Shown here: positions 42,679 through 51,031 of the stretch, in pieces
Position numbering within the stretch: position 1 is the stretch's first letter
How the letters are laid out: each line of letters opens with the position of its first letter
Origin: a virus
Virus record (IMG/VR): IMGVR_UViG_3300021091_005099
Location: 1 to 64,000 of that record
Direction: 5' to 3' (one strand)
Length of the DNA stretch: 64,000 nucleotides
Notes under the pieces: generated by a model
What the model was told of the DNA's origin: nothing
Seen by the model: the letters and a program-made list of their open reading frames with translations, nothing else
Databases searched by the model: none
Made by a program: the position numbers and the translations under genes

Positions 42679-43829
42679 AATCTAACTTATGTGTGCTGCC
42701 GTGGACTTCCTTGGAAGTTGACGTGAATGGCTCTGCGTCACCTTGTTGCCTATACAAAGGAGAAATAGGTGATTTCAAAGTTTACAAAGACGATCTACAT
42801 AAAATACAAAATTCAAAATACATGAATGAGTTGAGAGATCAATTCCGCAATGGCGAACGTCCCGCAGGTTGTACCAGTTGTTGGCAGGAAGAGGATGCGG
42901 GCAAAATATCAAAGAGAATGAACAGCTATTATAAAATGAAAAATAGTTTGAATGGGTGGACCCCAGAATCAAAACCATCTCTTAAATTTATTGATTTCAA
43001 ATTGGGCAATATATGCAATCTCAAATGCCGCATATGTGGCAGTTACAGCAGTTCCAAATGGGCCCAGGAAGAATTAGATTATGGCGCGAATCCCGTCGCC
43101 AAACAAAACCTAGATTCTGGCCAATGGCCCAAACGTAATCCTGCCTTTTTCGAAGACATCAAACCCGTGTTGAAAGATGTGGAGTACTTTGAATTCACGG
43201 GCGGTGAACCCATGATGATAGAAAATCATTTCAAGATATTGGAGCATTGCATTGAAAATGAATATTCAAAAAAGCAATATCTACATTACAACACCAATGG
43301 CACCAAGTGTCCACCATTGAAAGTGTTTTGGATGTGGAGCCAATTTAAGAACGTTGAGATAGCATTCAGTATCGACGATACCGAGGCAGCTTTCGAATAC
43401 CAGAGACATCCAGCAAGCTGGCAAGAGGTGCAAGACAATTTAAAGGAGTACAAAAACTTTGTGGGCAGCAACAACATTGATTTTCAAATATGCTCGACTA
43501 TAAACATTTTCAACATTCTAAGTTTAGATAGATTATTATATTGGGTGAAAGAATTCAATCCAAAATATTTTCATGTGAATACGCTGTTTGCTCCGGACTG
43601 CTTTAACATTCAAACATTGCCCAAGCAGCTCAAAAAAGTTGTGACAGAAAAATACCAACATCTACCTCCCTACAGGTCCATAATCAATTTTATGAACATG
43701 TCGGACAGGCATTCTCATGAAATGGACGCGGAAAGGAAAAGAAGGATAAGACGGACAGATGAGTATAGGCAAGAAAAATTTTCTGAAATATTTCCAGCGT
43801 TAAATAATTTTTTAAGGATATATGAATAA
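42660..43829 (+). CDS. Twitch-type radical SAM protein 5 of 5
   Basis: A 389-aa enzyme, the shortest of the five. Residues 10-30 read NLCVLPWTSLEVDVNGSASP with C29-C30, the textbook N-terminal twitch signature, then GCTSCWQEED. SAM cluster ligands: C119-x3-C123-x2-C126 (ICNLKCRIC), followed by EFTGGEPMM. It ends where the SGNH-like gene begins (eight-base overlap). That five members differ well outside the motifs argues for five separate substrates or steps rather than simple gene dosage. Confidence 0.78.
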   Translation: MVEKYLKSNLCVLPWTSLEVDVNGSASPCCLYKGEIGDFKVYKDDLHKIQNSKYMNELRDQFRNGERPAGCTSCWQEEDAGKISKRMNSYYKMKNSLNGWTPESKPSLKFIDFKLGNICNLKCRICGSYSSSKWAQEELDYGANPVAKQNLDSGQWPKRNPAFFEDIKPVLKDVEYFEFTGGEPMMIENHFKILEHCIENEYSKKQYLHYNTNGTKCPPLKVFWMWSQFKNVEIAFSIDDTEAAFEYQRHPASWQEVQDNLKEYKNFVGSNNIDFQICSTINIFNILSLDRLLYWVKEFNPKYFHVNTLFAPDCFNIQTLPKQLKKVVTEKYQHLPPYRSIINFMNMSDRHSHEMDAERKRRIRRTDEYRQEKFSEIFPALNNFLRIYE

Positions 43830-44613
43830 AATTTTACTGGCAGGTGGATGCAGTTTCACTTTTGGTAACGAATTGAGCGATGATAATGGAAAAAATCCAT
43901 CCGCAAAATCCTGGTCGGCTCTACTGGCCAAAGAAACAAATGCCAAATATATTTGCGTGGCGAAGCCAGGAATAGGCAACTCTGCAATAGCAAGGAGGAT
44001 CTTTTCCTATGTTTCATCCAATCCCACCAAGGACGTCTTTGTTACCGCCATGTGGAGTTTCTTATCACGCTATGATTGGGCCATGCCAAGACACCATGTT
44101 CTTGAAGGGACTAGATGGGCCTCAATCACGCCATGGGACACTTCCGACAATCAGGCAGAAGTACAAAAAACATTGTGCACCAGTGAGCCCCAATTGGAGG
44201 AATGGAAAAGGCGCAGGGAGGACATGAAGAGCACAGGAGTTGGGCCGTTCGCTGATGCCCTTTATCGTCACGCCGCGAACCAATATCACGAAGCATATCT
44301 CAGCTGGAAGAGCATCGTGTGGCTGCAGAATATCTTGGAAAAGAAAGATGTGCCCTACATGTTCACTTTGGCTGATAACAGTTTATTTTGGCAAGGGTTT
44401 GAGCCATTGCATGCAGTTGATTCTTTGCTGAATGGTCTATATAATGAAATAAATTTTGATAAATGGATTTTTTTTGGAGATAGGCAAATGGGATTCAATC
44501 AATGGTCAATAATGAAAGAATATCCTCGGGCCACCACGCATCCGCTTGATTTGGCACACGCTGATGCAGTGGCACTTATACGCAATAAATTTTTAAAATT
44601 GTATCAACAATAG
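43822..44613 (+). CDS. SGNH/GDSL-like hydrolase
   Basis: A 263-aa protein. The N-terminal GGCSFTFGNEL contains the nucleophile-like serine S11 in the place of the GDS motif, a variant frequent in phage SGNH proteins. Near the C-terminus HPLDLAHADAVALI gives the expected Asp/His pair of the catalytic block. The Gly and Asn oxyanion positions may be PGIGNSAI near residue 50. Such enzymes add or remove acyl groups on carbohydrates. It follows radical SAM 5 and could O-acylate or deacylate the glycan made by this operon (inference). Confidence 0.65.
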   Translation: MNKILLAGGCSFTFGNELSDDNGKNPSAKSWSALLAKETNAKYICVAKPGIGNSAIARRIFSYVSSNPTKDVFVTAMWSFLSRYDWAMPRHHVLEGTRWASITPWDTSDNQAEVQKTLCTSEPQLEEWKRRREDMKSTGVGPFADALYRHAANQYHEAYLSWKSIVWLQNILEKKDVPYMFTLADNSLFWQGFEPLHAVDSLLNGLYNEINFDKWIFFGDRQMGFNQWSIMKEYPRATTHPLDLAHADAVALIRNKFLKLYQQ

Positions 44614-44621
44614 GAGAAAAT

Positions 44622-44726
44622 ATGTTCAATTGGTTAAAATCTTTAATACAAAGAATAAAATTAGAAAGACAGTACCGCAAACGTTTGAAAGAATTAAGAA
44701 AGAAAGATCCCTTCATATACAAGTAA
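44622..44726 (+). CDS. Conserved-type small basic peptide, 34 aa
   Basis: ATG with a good ribosome binding site (AGGAG at 44612-44616, five bases away). The product starts MFNWLKSLIQRIKLERQYRK and ends LKELRKKDPFIYK: a highly basic amphipathic helix with a hydrophobic start and a KKDPFIY end. Peptides with this end occur in marine T4-like phages, from memory and not searched. It lies one base before the carbamoyltransferase gene. A membrane-binding helix, an antagonist of a host protein or a peptide substrate for the radical SAM enzymes are all conceivable; none is shown. Confidence 0.6.
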   Translation: MFNWLKSLIQRIKLERQYRKRLKELRKKDPFIYK

Positions 44727-44727
44727 A

Positions 44728-46194
44728 ATGAGAACTCTGGGAATAAATTGCCTGAATCATGACGCAGCCATGGCTGTAATCGATGGAGGCGAGATATTAT
44801 GGGCCGCGCACTCGGAAAGATATAGCAAAATAAAAAATGATGAATATCTTAACTGGGATATAGTGAACGAGGCCAAGTTGTTTGGGCCATGGGATCGCGT
44901 GGTTTATTACGAAAAACCCATATTGAAAAAAACGAGGCAGATTTACGCGGGGCAATGGGCCGAAGTCTTCAATCGAGCCAACATGCCACAAAGTTACCTG
45001 CAAAATTTTAACATCAAAATAGATCAATATTGCGGGCATCACGAATCTCATGCGGCGGGAGGCTTCTATACGTCACCTTTTAATGAGGCAATGGTGCTTA
45101 CGGTTGACGCCATAGGAGAATGGGAAACCACCACGATATGGCAGGCAAGTGACAAAAAATTAGAGAAGTGTTACAGCATGAAGTATCCACATTCGTTGGG
45201 AGTGCTTTATTCTGCATTTACCCAGCGTGTTGGATTGAAACCCGCAGAAGAAGAATATATTTTGATGGGAATGTCTGCGTATGGACAACCAAAATATGTT
45301 TCTAACATTTACAAAGATCTGTTGCAATGGGACGGAGATTTTATCTTAAAAAAAAATTTGCATAGAGGACTTGGCGATTGGCTGCCGGAAGCGGATTCGA
45401 TGGACTTGGCGGCAAGCATACAGCAAGTTATGGAGCTGGAATTAGAGAAACTATGGAGAAAGGCACGCAAGCACATATCTGTTGGGCATGCAAGGAATTT
45501 GGTTTATGGTGGTGGCGTGGCACTGAATTGTGTGGCGAACACCAAGTTGGCGGATTTGGATCTATTCGATAACATATGGATCATGCCCAATCCCGGAGAT
45601 GCCGGCAGCTCCATAGGCTGCATCGCGGCCGCTGAACGTAAACACATCAATTGGCGTCATCCTTTCCTTGGGCACCGCATAGAGGGCGAATATCCTGTAG
45701 ATAGCATTATAAAGGAATTGGAAACCAATCGCATGGTGGGTGTGGCCAACGGCCGGGCAGAGTTTGGTCCAAGGGCGCTTGGTAATAGATCTTTGCTGGC
45801 CGATCCCAGAGGCAACGACATAAAGGATTTGGTAAATCAAATCAAAAAAAGACAGGAATTTCGACCATTTGCGCCGGCCATATTGGAGGAGGATCTAAGA
45901 GACTATTTTGAGGTTCCTAAGTGCGTTGTAAACACCCCTTATATGCAATTTATAGGCATTTGCAAGCATGGTAAAGACTTTCCTGCCATAATACATCATG
46001 ACGGCACCAGCCGTGTGCAAACAGTGAATAAAACAGACAATCCGGGCTTTTACCAACTGTTAAAAACATGGAAGGAAAAGACCGGCTGTCCCATGCTGCT
46101 GAACACATCTCTCAACATCAAAGGTGAGCCCATTGTGAATGATAGTTTGGATGCAAAACGTTTCGAAACCAAGTATAATGTGAAAGTGCTATGA
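44728..46194 (+). CDS. Carbamoyltransferase, NodU/TobZ family
   Basis: A 488-aa enzyme that should transfer a carbamoyl group from carbamoyl phosphate, via carbamoyl-AMP, to a hydroxyl of a sugar or nucleoside. Visible motifs: NHDAAMAV at residues 10-17, CGHHESHAAGGFYTSPF at 102-118 (metal/nucleotide histidines), GGGVALNCVAN, NPGDAGSSIG, GPRALGNRSLLADPR around 348-362, FRPFAPA, and LNTSLNIKGEPIV near the C-terminus. It is somewhat shorter than NodU or TobZ (about 560-570 aa). Its ATGA stop/start overlap with the cupin gene shows translational coupling. Confidence 0.88.
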   Translation: MRTLGINCLNHDAAMAVIDGGEILWAAHSERYSKIKNDEYLNWDIVNEAKLFGPWDRVVYYEKPILKKTRQIYAGQWAEVFNRANMPQSYLQNFNIKIDQYCGHHESHAAGGFYTSPFNEAMVLTVDAIGEWETTTIWQASDKKLEKCYSMKYPHSLGVLYSAFTQRVGLKPAEEEYILMGMSAYGQPKYVSNIYKDLLQWDGDFILKKNLHRGLGDWLPEADSMDLAASIQQVMELELEKLWRKARKHISVGHARNLVYGGGVALNCVANTKLADLDLFDNIWIMPNPGDAGSSIGCIAAAERKHINWRHPFLGHRIEGEYPVDSIIKELETNRMVGVANGRAEFGPRALGNRSLLADPRGNDIKDLVNQIKKRQEFRPFAPAILEEDLRDYFEVPKCVVNTPYMQFIGICKHGKDFPAIIHHDGTSRVQTVNKTDNPGFYQLLKTWKEKTGCPMLLNTSLNIKGEPIVNDSLDAKRFETKYNVKVL

Positions 46195-46523
46195 AAATAG
46201 AAGGTAATTTTGAAGTTGGCGGAACCATTGTCAAGCAGGATGATCGCTATGTGGTCAAGGACAATAACCTGTTGAAGAATTTGATCTTGAGCAGCACCAG
46301 GCTCAATCCAGGCAAGCAGACCACTGGTCATAGACATGCCGGGCAGGAGGAGGTGTACTTGTTCGTGGAAGGCAATGGTGAAATGCTGTTGGATGATAGG
46401 CGCTTTCCAGTGAGCAAGGGAGATATAGTGTTGATAGAAGACGGAGTTTTCCATAGAGTTTACAACACCACTGAATCGGAGCTCTATTTCGTTTGCGTGT
46501 TTGATGGCAGGAGGACGATATGA
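46191..46523 (+). CDS. Cupin-fold protein
   Basis: A 110-aa single-domain cupin. The first cupin motif reads GHRHAGQEEVYLFVEGNGEM with H47, H49 and E54 as metal ligands; the second has GDIVLIEDGVFHRV with the fourth His. This is close to small cupins of nucleotide-sugar pathways (sugar isomerases or epimerases), but the same fold serves many reactions. It shares ATGA with both neighbours, so it is probably made with the carbamoyltransferase and the epimerase at similar levels. Confidence 0.75.
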   Translation: MKIEGNFEVGGTIVKQDDRYVVKDNNLLKNLILSSTRLNPGKQTTGHRHAGQEEVYLFVEGNGEMLLDDRRFPVSKGDIVLIEDGVFHRVYNTTESELYFVCVFDGRRTI

Positions 46524-47488
46524 AAATATTTGTTACTGGAGGAGAAGGTTTTATAGGCAGCTGGATTGTGGAAAAATTAAGCAACAATGGACATGAGGTA
46601 GGCACTATGGACAATCTTGATACCTATGGAGTGATAAGCGAGAATAAACTTGATCAATTGTGTAGATGGAGGAGACGCAACTGGAAAAAGGTAACGAGAT
46701 TTTTCGGCAATGTTAATAGTCCAGAATCCTATTATCTTTTGACTCCAAAGAATGCACTCAAGGCGATGCAGGAATCGGAGGTTGTGATACACCTGGCATC
46801 TTTTCCCAGGGCCAAAATAGTCAACGAAGATCCGCAGCAAGGTGTCAATAATATTGTGGGCGGTACAACTAACATGCTGAATCTGTGTAAGTGCACCAAA
46901 GTTAAAAGATTTGTTTTTGTGTCCTCCAGCATGATCTATGGAAATTTCAAAGATGGCACTAAAGAGGACATGCCTGCCAGCCCAATTAATGTTTATGGGC
47001 AAGCAAAACTTGCTGCAGAAAAAATGACTGAATTATTTGGCAGGGTACATGGACTGGAATACGTCATCGTGCGGCCCAGTGGAGTGTATGGGCCAGGAGA
47101 TATTCCAGATAGAGTCTTGAGCAAGTTTTTTGACGCCGCCATGCGAGGTAAAGATATTGTGGTCCATGATAAGCGCAACAAAGTTGACTTCACATATGTG
47201 GAGGACGCGGCCGATGGCATCATCAGTTGTGCCCTTGGTAAACAAGCCGCGAATAAAATATTCAATATCACTGCCGGCGGTGCGACCAGTTTGGGAGAAG
47301 CGGCAGAGAAGATTATTAAATTGACCGGCAGCAGCAGCAAAATAAAAGACACAGGCCAGAATAGTCTGTATCCTGAAAGAGGCACACTTGATATATCTTC
47401 GGCCGTGAAATTACTGAAATACAAACCCAAACACAGTTTTGAACAGGGAATAAAAAAATATTATGAATGGTTACAAGATAAAATTTAA
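46520..47488 (+). CDS. NAD-dependent nucleotide-sugar epimerase/dehydratase
   Basis: A 322-aa extended short-chain dehydrogenase. TGGEGFIGS at residues 6-14 is the NAD-binding loop, SSSMIYG near 135-141 gives the catalytic Ser, and Y159-x3-K163 (VYGQAK) is the active pair. IVRPSGVYGPGD and the terminal EQGIKKYYEWL are typical of UDP-sugar epimerases. It likely interconverts or dehydrates a nucleotide sugar for the glycan. It overlaps the aminotransferase gene by 26 bases. Confidence 0.85.
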   Translation: MKIFVTGGEGFIGSWIVEKLSNNGHEVGTMDNLDTYGVISENKLDQLCRWRRRNWKKVTRFFGNVNSPESYYLLTPKNALKAMQESEVVIHLASFPRAKIVNEDPQQGVNNIVGGTTNMLNLCKCTKVKRFVFVSSSMIYGNFKDGTKEDMPASPINVYGQAKLAAEKMTELFGRVHGLEYVIVRPSGVYGPGDIPDRVLSKFFDAAMRGKDIVVHDKRNKVDFTYVEDAADGIISCALGKQAANKIFNITAGGATSLGEAAEKIIKLTGSSSKIKDTGQNSLYPERGTLDISSAVKLLKYKPKHSFEQGIKKYYEWLQDKI

Positions 47489-48524
47489 TGGTCTTGAACG
47501 TATCTATGATCGTTACAAGCAGGAACTGGATGAACAAGCTCGGAAGTCCTGGCAGTCAGGACAGGCAATCCTGGGCGAGCAGACTGAAAAACTGCAACAC
47601 AACATAGCCAAAAAATACGGAAGGCGATACGCGGTTGCGGTTGGCAGCGCGACAGATGGAGTGTATTTTGCCCTAAGGTCATCTGGCATCGGCCGGGGAA
47701 ATAAAGTTTTTTGCCCGGTGCTCAGCTATGTGGCCACCTCAGGAGCTATACGCAGGGCTGGCAGCGAGATCAGATTTATCGACACAGACGGCTACGGCAA
47801 CATAGGAAATTTTCCTTTTGGAGAGAGACCAGATGCCTTGGTGTATGTCAATCTGTATGGCAACACGGCAGATTATGACAGAATAAAATCATTCTGCCAG
47901 GAGAATAAAGTTGTATTGATAGAGGATGCCGCACAATCTCAAGGGGCGTATTATAGAGACATTCCCTCCGGAGCCATGGGAGACGTCAGCGTGTTCTCGT
48001 TCGATCCCATGAAGAACATGCCCAGCTTCGGTTCTGGTGGCATGGTGCTCACAGATGACGAGCTGGTGTGCAGGCGGGTGATGTCTCTCAGGAGACATGC
48101 CGTCAAGAGCGACGACTTCGATCATGGATACAACAGCGTAATATCAGAAGATCATGCCGGACAGCTCAACGTTTTGTTGTATCACTATGATGAGCTGCAG
48201 ATGGATCGTGAGCGCGTTGCACTCAGATATTATTCTAACCTGCCGAAAAGTATTTTCATACGCGGAGATGGAAAAAATAAAAGTAGCTACCATAAATTGG
48301 TCATGCTGTCCGAGCACAGGAATGAGCTTAAAGAACATCTTGAACAGCAGGGCATAGAAACAAAAATACATTACGCGGAAATACTGGACCCTGCCAATTT
48401 GGGTTTTTACCCTGTGGCAGAAAATATATGCAGAGGTGCCCTTAGCATGCCAATATATCCGTTTCTAAGCGATGACGAAATAGATTACATATGCGATAAG
48501 ATCGAGGATTTTTATGGCGTTTGA
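47463..48524 (+). CDS. DegT/DnrJ/EryC1-type sugar aminotransferase
   Basis: A 353-aa PLP enzyme that moves an amino group onto a keto-sugar nucleotide. GSATDGVYFAL at residues 61-71 binds the cofactor phosphate, IEDAAQSQGA at 153-162 holds the Asp that pairs with PLP, and K184 in FSFDPMKNMPSFGSGG is the Schiff-base lysine, so the active site appears complete. Together with the epimerase it would make an amino sugar. The start overlaps the epimerase by 26 bases; no later in-frame ATG precedes the domain. Confidence 0.88.
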   Translation: MNGYKIKFNGLERIYDRYKQELDEQARKSWQSGQAILGEQTEKLQHNIAKKYGRRYAVAVGSATDGVYFALRSSGIGRGNKVFCPVLSYVATSGAIRRAGSEIRFIDTDGYGNIGNFPFGERPDALVYVNLYGNTADYDRIKSFCQENKVVLIEDAAQSQGAYYRDIPSGAMGDVSVFSFDPMKNMPSFGSGGMVLTDDELVCRRVMSLRRHAVKSDDFDHGYNSVISEDHAGQLNVLLYHYDELQMDRERVALRYYSNLPKSIFIRGDGKNKSSYHKLVMLSEHRNELKEHLEQQGIETKIHYAEILDPANLGFYPVAENICRGALSMPIYPFLSDDEIDYICDKIEDFYGV

Positions 48525-49815
48525 TTGTATTTGTGTTGATTTTCAAAACGCCACGGAAAATTTAAAAATCATCAAAGATCGCATGCCCCAGGCAAGGGTG
48601 ATACCTTTTGTCAACAGCTACATGGAAATTTTGCGATCCATGGTCAGAGACTCAAGGACCTCACAGGTATGGATGCTGTCAACTCTTGTGGACTACAGCA
48701 CATTTGATTTTGATTACATTCCAGAACAACACCAAGACAGACAGCTACATGTGTGGGCCAGCGCGGGGCAGAAGGAAGGGGACACGCTATTAATACCACG
48801 GGATGATTTTTTAAAACAGGAAGTACATTTGAAATTTCTAAGAGATTACACCGACATCAATTACCATGACTCTGCTCTGTGCTACTCGGCATGGCCTACG
48901 AGGCAGTTCAAGTTCGATGACTTGATTGAACAGGTGCGGGTGCAGAAAGAGCTGTATGTGAATTATTATTACAGAGATCCTGTTCAGCATGTGCCTTCAT
49001 TTTGGGAGGACATCAAGTTATATTGTTTGAACAGCAATAGATTAAATCTTTTGGTTCCAAGATTCTTCGTAAGGGAAGAATTACATGAATACTCACCAAA
49101 GCTATTGTCAAACGAGGCATCTGGTGGTCTGTATTTTGATATCGTGTTCATACATAACAATGAACCTCAACACAGAGAAAATTATGAAGCCCTGCTGTCA
49201 GCCACCAAAGGAAAACCAAACGCTGTGAAGATAGTGGCAGGAGTTTCCGGTAGGAACCAGGCCTATCGCGCTGCGGCCAATATCAGCGACACCGAGTATT
49301 TCTATGCGGTGTTCGCCAAGATAAGAACAAATCCTAATTTTGGGTTTGATTTCACGCCTGACACCCTTAAATCTCCTAGGCATTACATATTCGACTGCTA
49401 CAACCCTGTCATAGATTACACGTATGGACATCAGGCCATAATACTATACAACAAGAAAATGGTTTTGCAAAACCCAGGCACGGGACTAGATTTCACACTA
49501 TCTCAAAAGCATGATCATGTGAAGTTATTAAGTGCTGAAACCACCTTTCATCTTGATCCGCAAGTGGCATACAGGACTGCATTCAGAGAAGTGGTGAAAC
49601 TGCTTTACGCCCAAAAGATGCAGCCCACAGTGGAAGGCAATCATATTTTACTTAAATGGTACACAGAGTCTGACAAGCATAACTCAAGTTATGTGCGTGC
49701 TGCCTATGAAGATGCCGTGTCTTTTGTGAAACAATACGCGGGTGATTTTGAAAAGTTATTACAAAGTTATGAGTGGGAATATGTTGATAGTCTATATCAG
49801 CAACGATACAATTAA
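48514..49815 (+). CDS. Two-domain glycosyltransferase-like protein
   Basis: A 433-aa protein, apparently two related alpha/beta halves. The first has TSQVWMLSTLVDYSTFDFDY and a GDTLLIPRDDF segment; the second starts near residue 205 (GGLYFDIVFIHNNEP) and contains SGRNQAYRAAANISDTEYFY. The latter resembles the protein at 36479 (FDNAHKAAAECAETDFFISIDGDNRID), but here the DGD residues read FAKIRTN, so the second half lacks the metal motif. It may bind sugar or act as a scaffold. Last gene of the plus-strand operon, its end overlapping the convergent minus-strand gene by four bases. Confidence 0.55.
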   Translation: MAFDCICVDFQNATENLKIIKDRMPQARVIPFVNSYMEILRSMVRDSRTSQVWMLSTLVDYSTFDFDYIPEQHQDRQLHVWASAGQKEGDTLLIPRDDFLKQEVHLKFLRDYTDINYHDSALCYSAWPTRQFKFDDLIEQVRVQKELYVNYYYRDPVQHVPSFWEDIKLYCLNSNRLNLLVPRFFVREELHEYSPKLLSNEASGGLYFDIVFIHNNEPQHRENYEALLSATKGKPNAVKIVAGVSGRNQAYRAAANISDTEYFYAVFAKIRTNPNFGFDFTPDTLKSPRHYIFDCYNPVIDYTYGHQAIILYNKKMVLQNPGTGLDFTLSQKHDHVKLLSAETTFHLDPQVAYRTAFREVVKLLYAQKMQPTVEGNHILLKWYTESDKHNSSYVRAAYEDAVSFVKQYAGDFEKLLQSYEWEYVDSLYQQRYN

Positions 49816-50159
49816 TCTTTAAAAGTTTTATCTAACAGGTTGTTTGTTTTGGATTCGATATCGTGTTTTAATTTAGGGATATCGAATTTCAATTCCACAT
49901 GCTTGATGTTAGGATAGTTATTGTTGATAAATTTTTTCACTGTCTGGGCTACTTGTATCTCAGTTTTCTTTGCGGCCAATTCTTTTTCTACATCATAATG
50001 TATTGTCACATGATTTTTCAAAGTTATGTCGCACCATCTCACGTATCCTATTGGCATGTTGCTGTACGAAATGCCTTCTAGCACCTCAGGCCATTCTTTG
50101 ACAAACTCAGATGTCAACTGCACCCAGGTCTGTTTAGCTCTTGGCAGCTTGCTGGCCAT
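49812..50159 (-). CDS. Hypothetical protein, 115 aa
   Basis: A small basic protein starting MASKLPRAKQTWVQLTSEFVKEWPEVL. Its N-terminal half looks mixed, with YVRWCDITLKNHVTIHYDVE as a beta hairpin, and the C-terminal half is a charged helix. No family recognised. It lies five bases after the 163-aa gene on the minus strand and ends against the plus-strand operon with a four-base overlap; no clear terminator is visible between the convergent genes. Confidence 0.6.
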   Translation of the reverse strand: MASKLPRAKQTWVQLTSEFVKEWPEVLEGISYSNMPIGYVRWCDITLKNHVTIHYDVEKELAAKKTEIQVAQTVKKFINNNYPNIKHVELKFDIPKLKHDIESKTNNLLDKTFKD

Positions 50160-50164
50160 TGTTG

Positions 50165-50656
50165 CTATTTTTTTTTGTTCTTTGATTTTGGCTTGTCCTC
50201 TGCCACAGATAGGTCTTTTAGTGAAACTTTCATATCATCTGCCAGCAGCTGATTTAATTTGTCCAAAGGTATTCTGCCATTCTTATCTGGCCCATACGTG
50301 ACTATCACGTCCTTGGTAGGCATCTTCTTAATGTAATTTTCTTCATGTAAGAAAGACAGCATATTGATATCTCCCGGAAAGTTGCACTTGGCCAGGTATG
50401 TGCCTAGGTCAAATGCGGCCTGTCCGTCAGAACTTTCAAGGCTGCGCATCAAAGCGTCTCTGTAGTTTAAGTTTAAAAAGTTTGGACCAATCACTAAACA
50501 GTTTTCTGGTTCTTTTGGAACCATTTTAAAGACTATGACCACCGGCGCATTGTCAGCAGCCAACACTCCTAGGTGTTTGAAATATCTCTTAGGCTGACTG
50601 TTGGCCTGTCCAACTCCGGTGGCGTCCATGACCAATCTATCATAAAGATTTAGCAT
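50165..50656 (-). CDS. Hypothetical protein, 163 aa
   Basis: A protein with MLNLYDRLVMDATGVGQANSQ at the start, several beta strands (APVVIVFKMVP, DVIVTYGPDKNG) and a Lys-rich end (EDKPKSKNKKK). I do not recognise a family. It lies three bases after the 103-aa gene and five before the next, in the cluster that begins with the MoxR-like ATPase region. The basic tail could bind nucleic acid or anchor it to the ATPase system, which is speculation. Confidence 0.6.
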   Translation of the reverse strand: MLNLYDRLVMDATGVGQANSQPKRYFKHLGVLAADNAPVVIVFKMVPKEPENCLVIGPNFLNLNYRDALMRSLESSDGQAAFDLGTYLAKCNFPGDINMLSFLHEENYIKKMPTKDVIVTYGPDKNGRIPLDKLNQLLADDMKVSLKDLSVAEDKPKSKNKKK

Positions 50657-50659
50657 TTT

Positions 50660-50971
50660 TTACCTTCCAGCAGGAACTGGATTTTCTGTTTTCTTCGCAG
50701 CTTCCTCGGGCTTAGGTTCTGGTGCCACCTTGGCCAGGAATGCCTGTAGTTTGTTATAGATCAATCCCACGGTGGCCATCTCATTGGCTCTGAATGCACC
50801 TCTCGTGGATGCTACGTCCATTACAAGTGCAATATTCCGCAAATCACCGATGTTGAGATCGGTAGCAGGCTGACCCATTGCAGGTTGCTGTGCCGTTGGT
50901 GCGGTCTGAGCCTGAGCAGTCGCTTTTGGCGCTGAAGATTCAGTTTCTTTTTTTGTTTTTTTTGTTGCCAT
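50660..50971 (-). CDS. Hypothetical protein with Ala/Pro-rich linkers, 103 aa
   Basis: The start is the ATG at 50971, with AGGAG on the minus strand (50981-50977) five bases away; the ATG at 50989 lies inside the palindrome region. The sequence has a Lys/Glu-rich start, an Ala/Gln/Pro low-complexity stretch, one compact helical section (LNIGDLRNIALVMDVAST ... NEMATVGLIYNKLQAFL) and a Pro/Glu-rich end. This suggests a small helical domain between disordered arms, perhaps an adaptor. Its own promoter and a palindrome lie just upstream. Confidence 0.65.
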   Translation of the reverse strand: MATKKTKKETESSAPKATAQAQTAPTAQQPAMGQPATDLNIGDLRNIALVMDVASTRGAFRANEMATVGLIYNKLQAFLAKVAPEPKPEEAAKKTENPVPAGR

Positions 50972-50979
50972 TTTTTCTC

Positions 50980-50993
50980 CTAATTGCAATTAG
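50980..50993. repeat. 14-bp perfect palindrome in the leader of the 103-aa gene
   Basis: CTAATTGCAATTAG reads the same on both strands and lies between the -10 element and the ribosome binding site, partly covering the latter. It would suit an operator where a repressor blocks both transcription and access to the leader. Confidence 0.6.
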
Positions 50994-50999
50994 AATACA

Positions 51000-51028
51000 A
51001 TTGTAACAAAATTAGTTAGCGAGGTCAA
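51000..51028 (-). promoter_or_regulatory. Sigma70-like promoter of the 103-aa gene
   Basis: Minus strand: TTGACC (51028-51023), a 17-base spacer and TACAAT (51005-51000). Transcription would start about 51000-50992, within or next to the palindrome. Confidence 0.6.
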
Positions 51029-51031
51029 TGC

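Noticed and set aside
49800-49830. Terminator between convergent genes at 49812-49815
   Set aside because: Only weak A/T-rich pairing, no stable stem seen.
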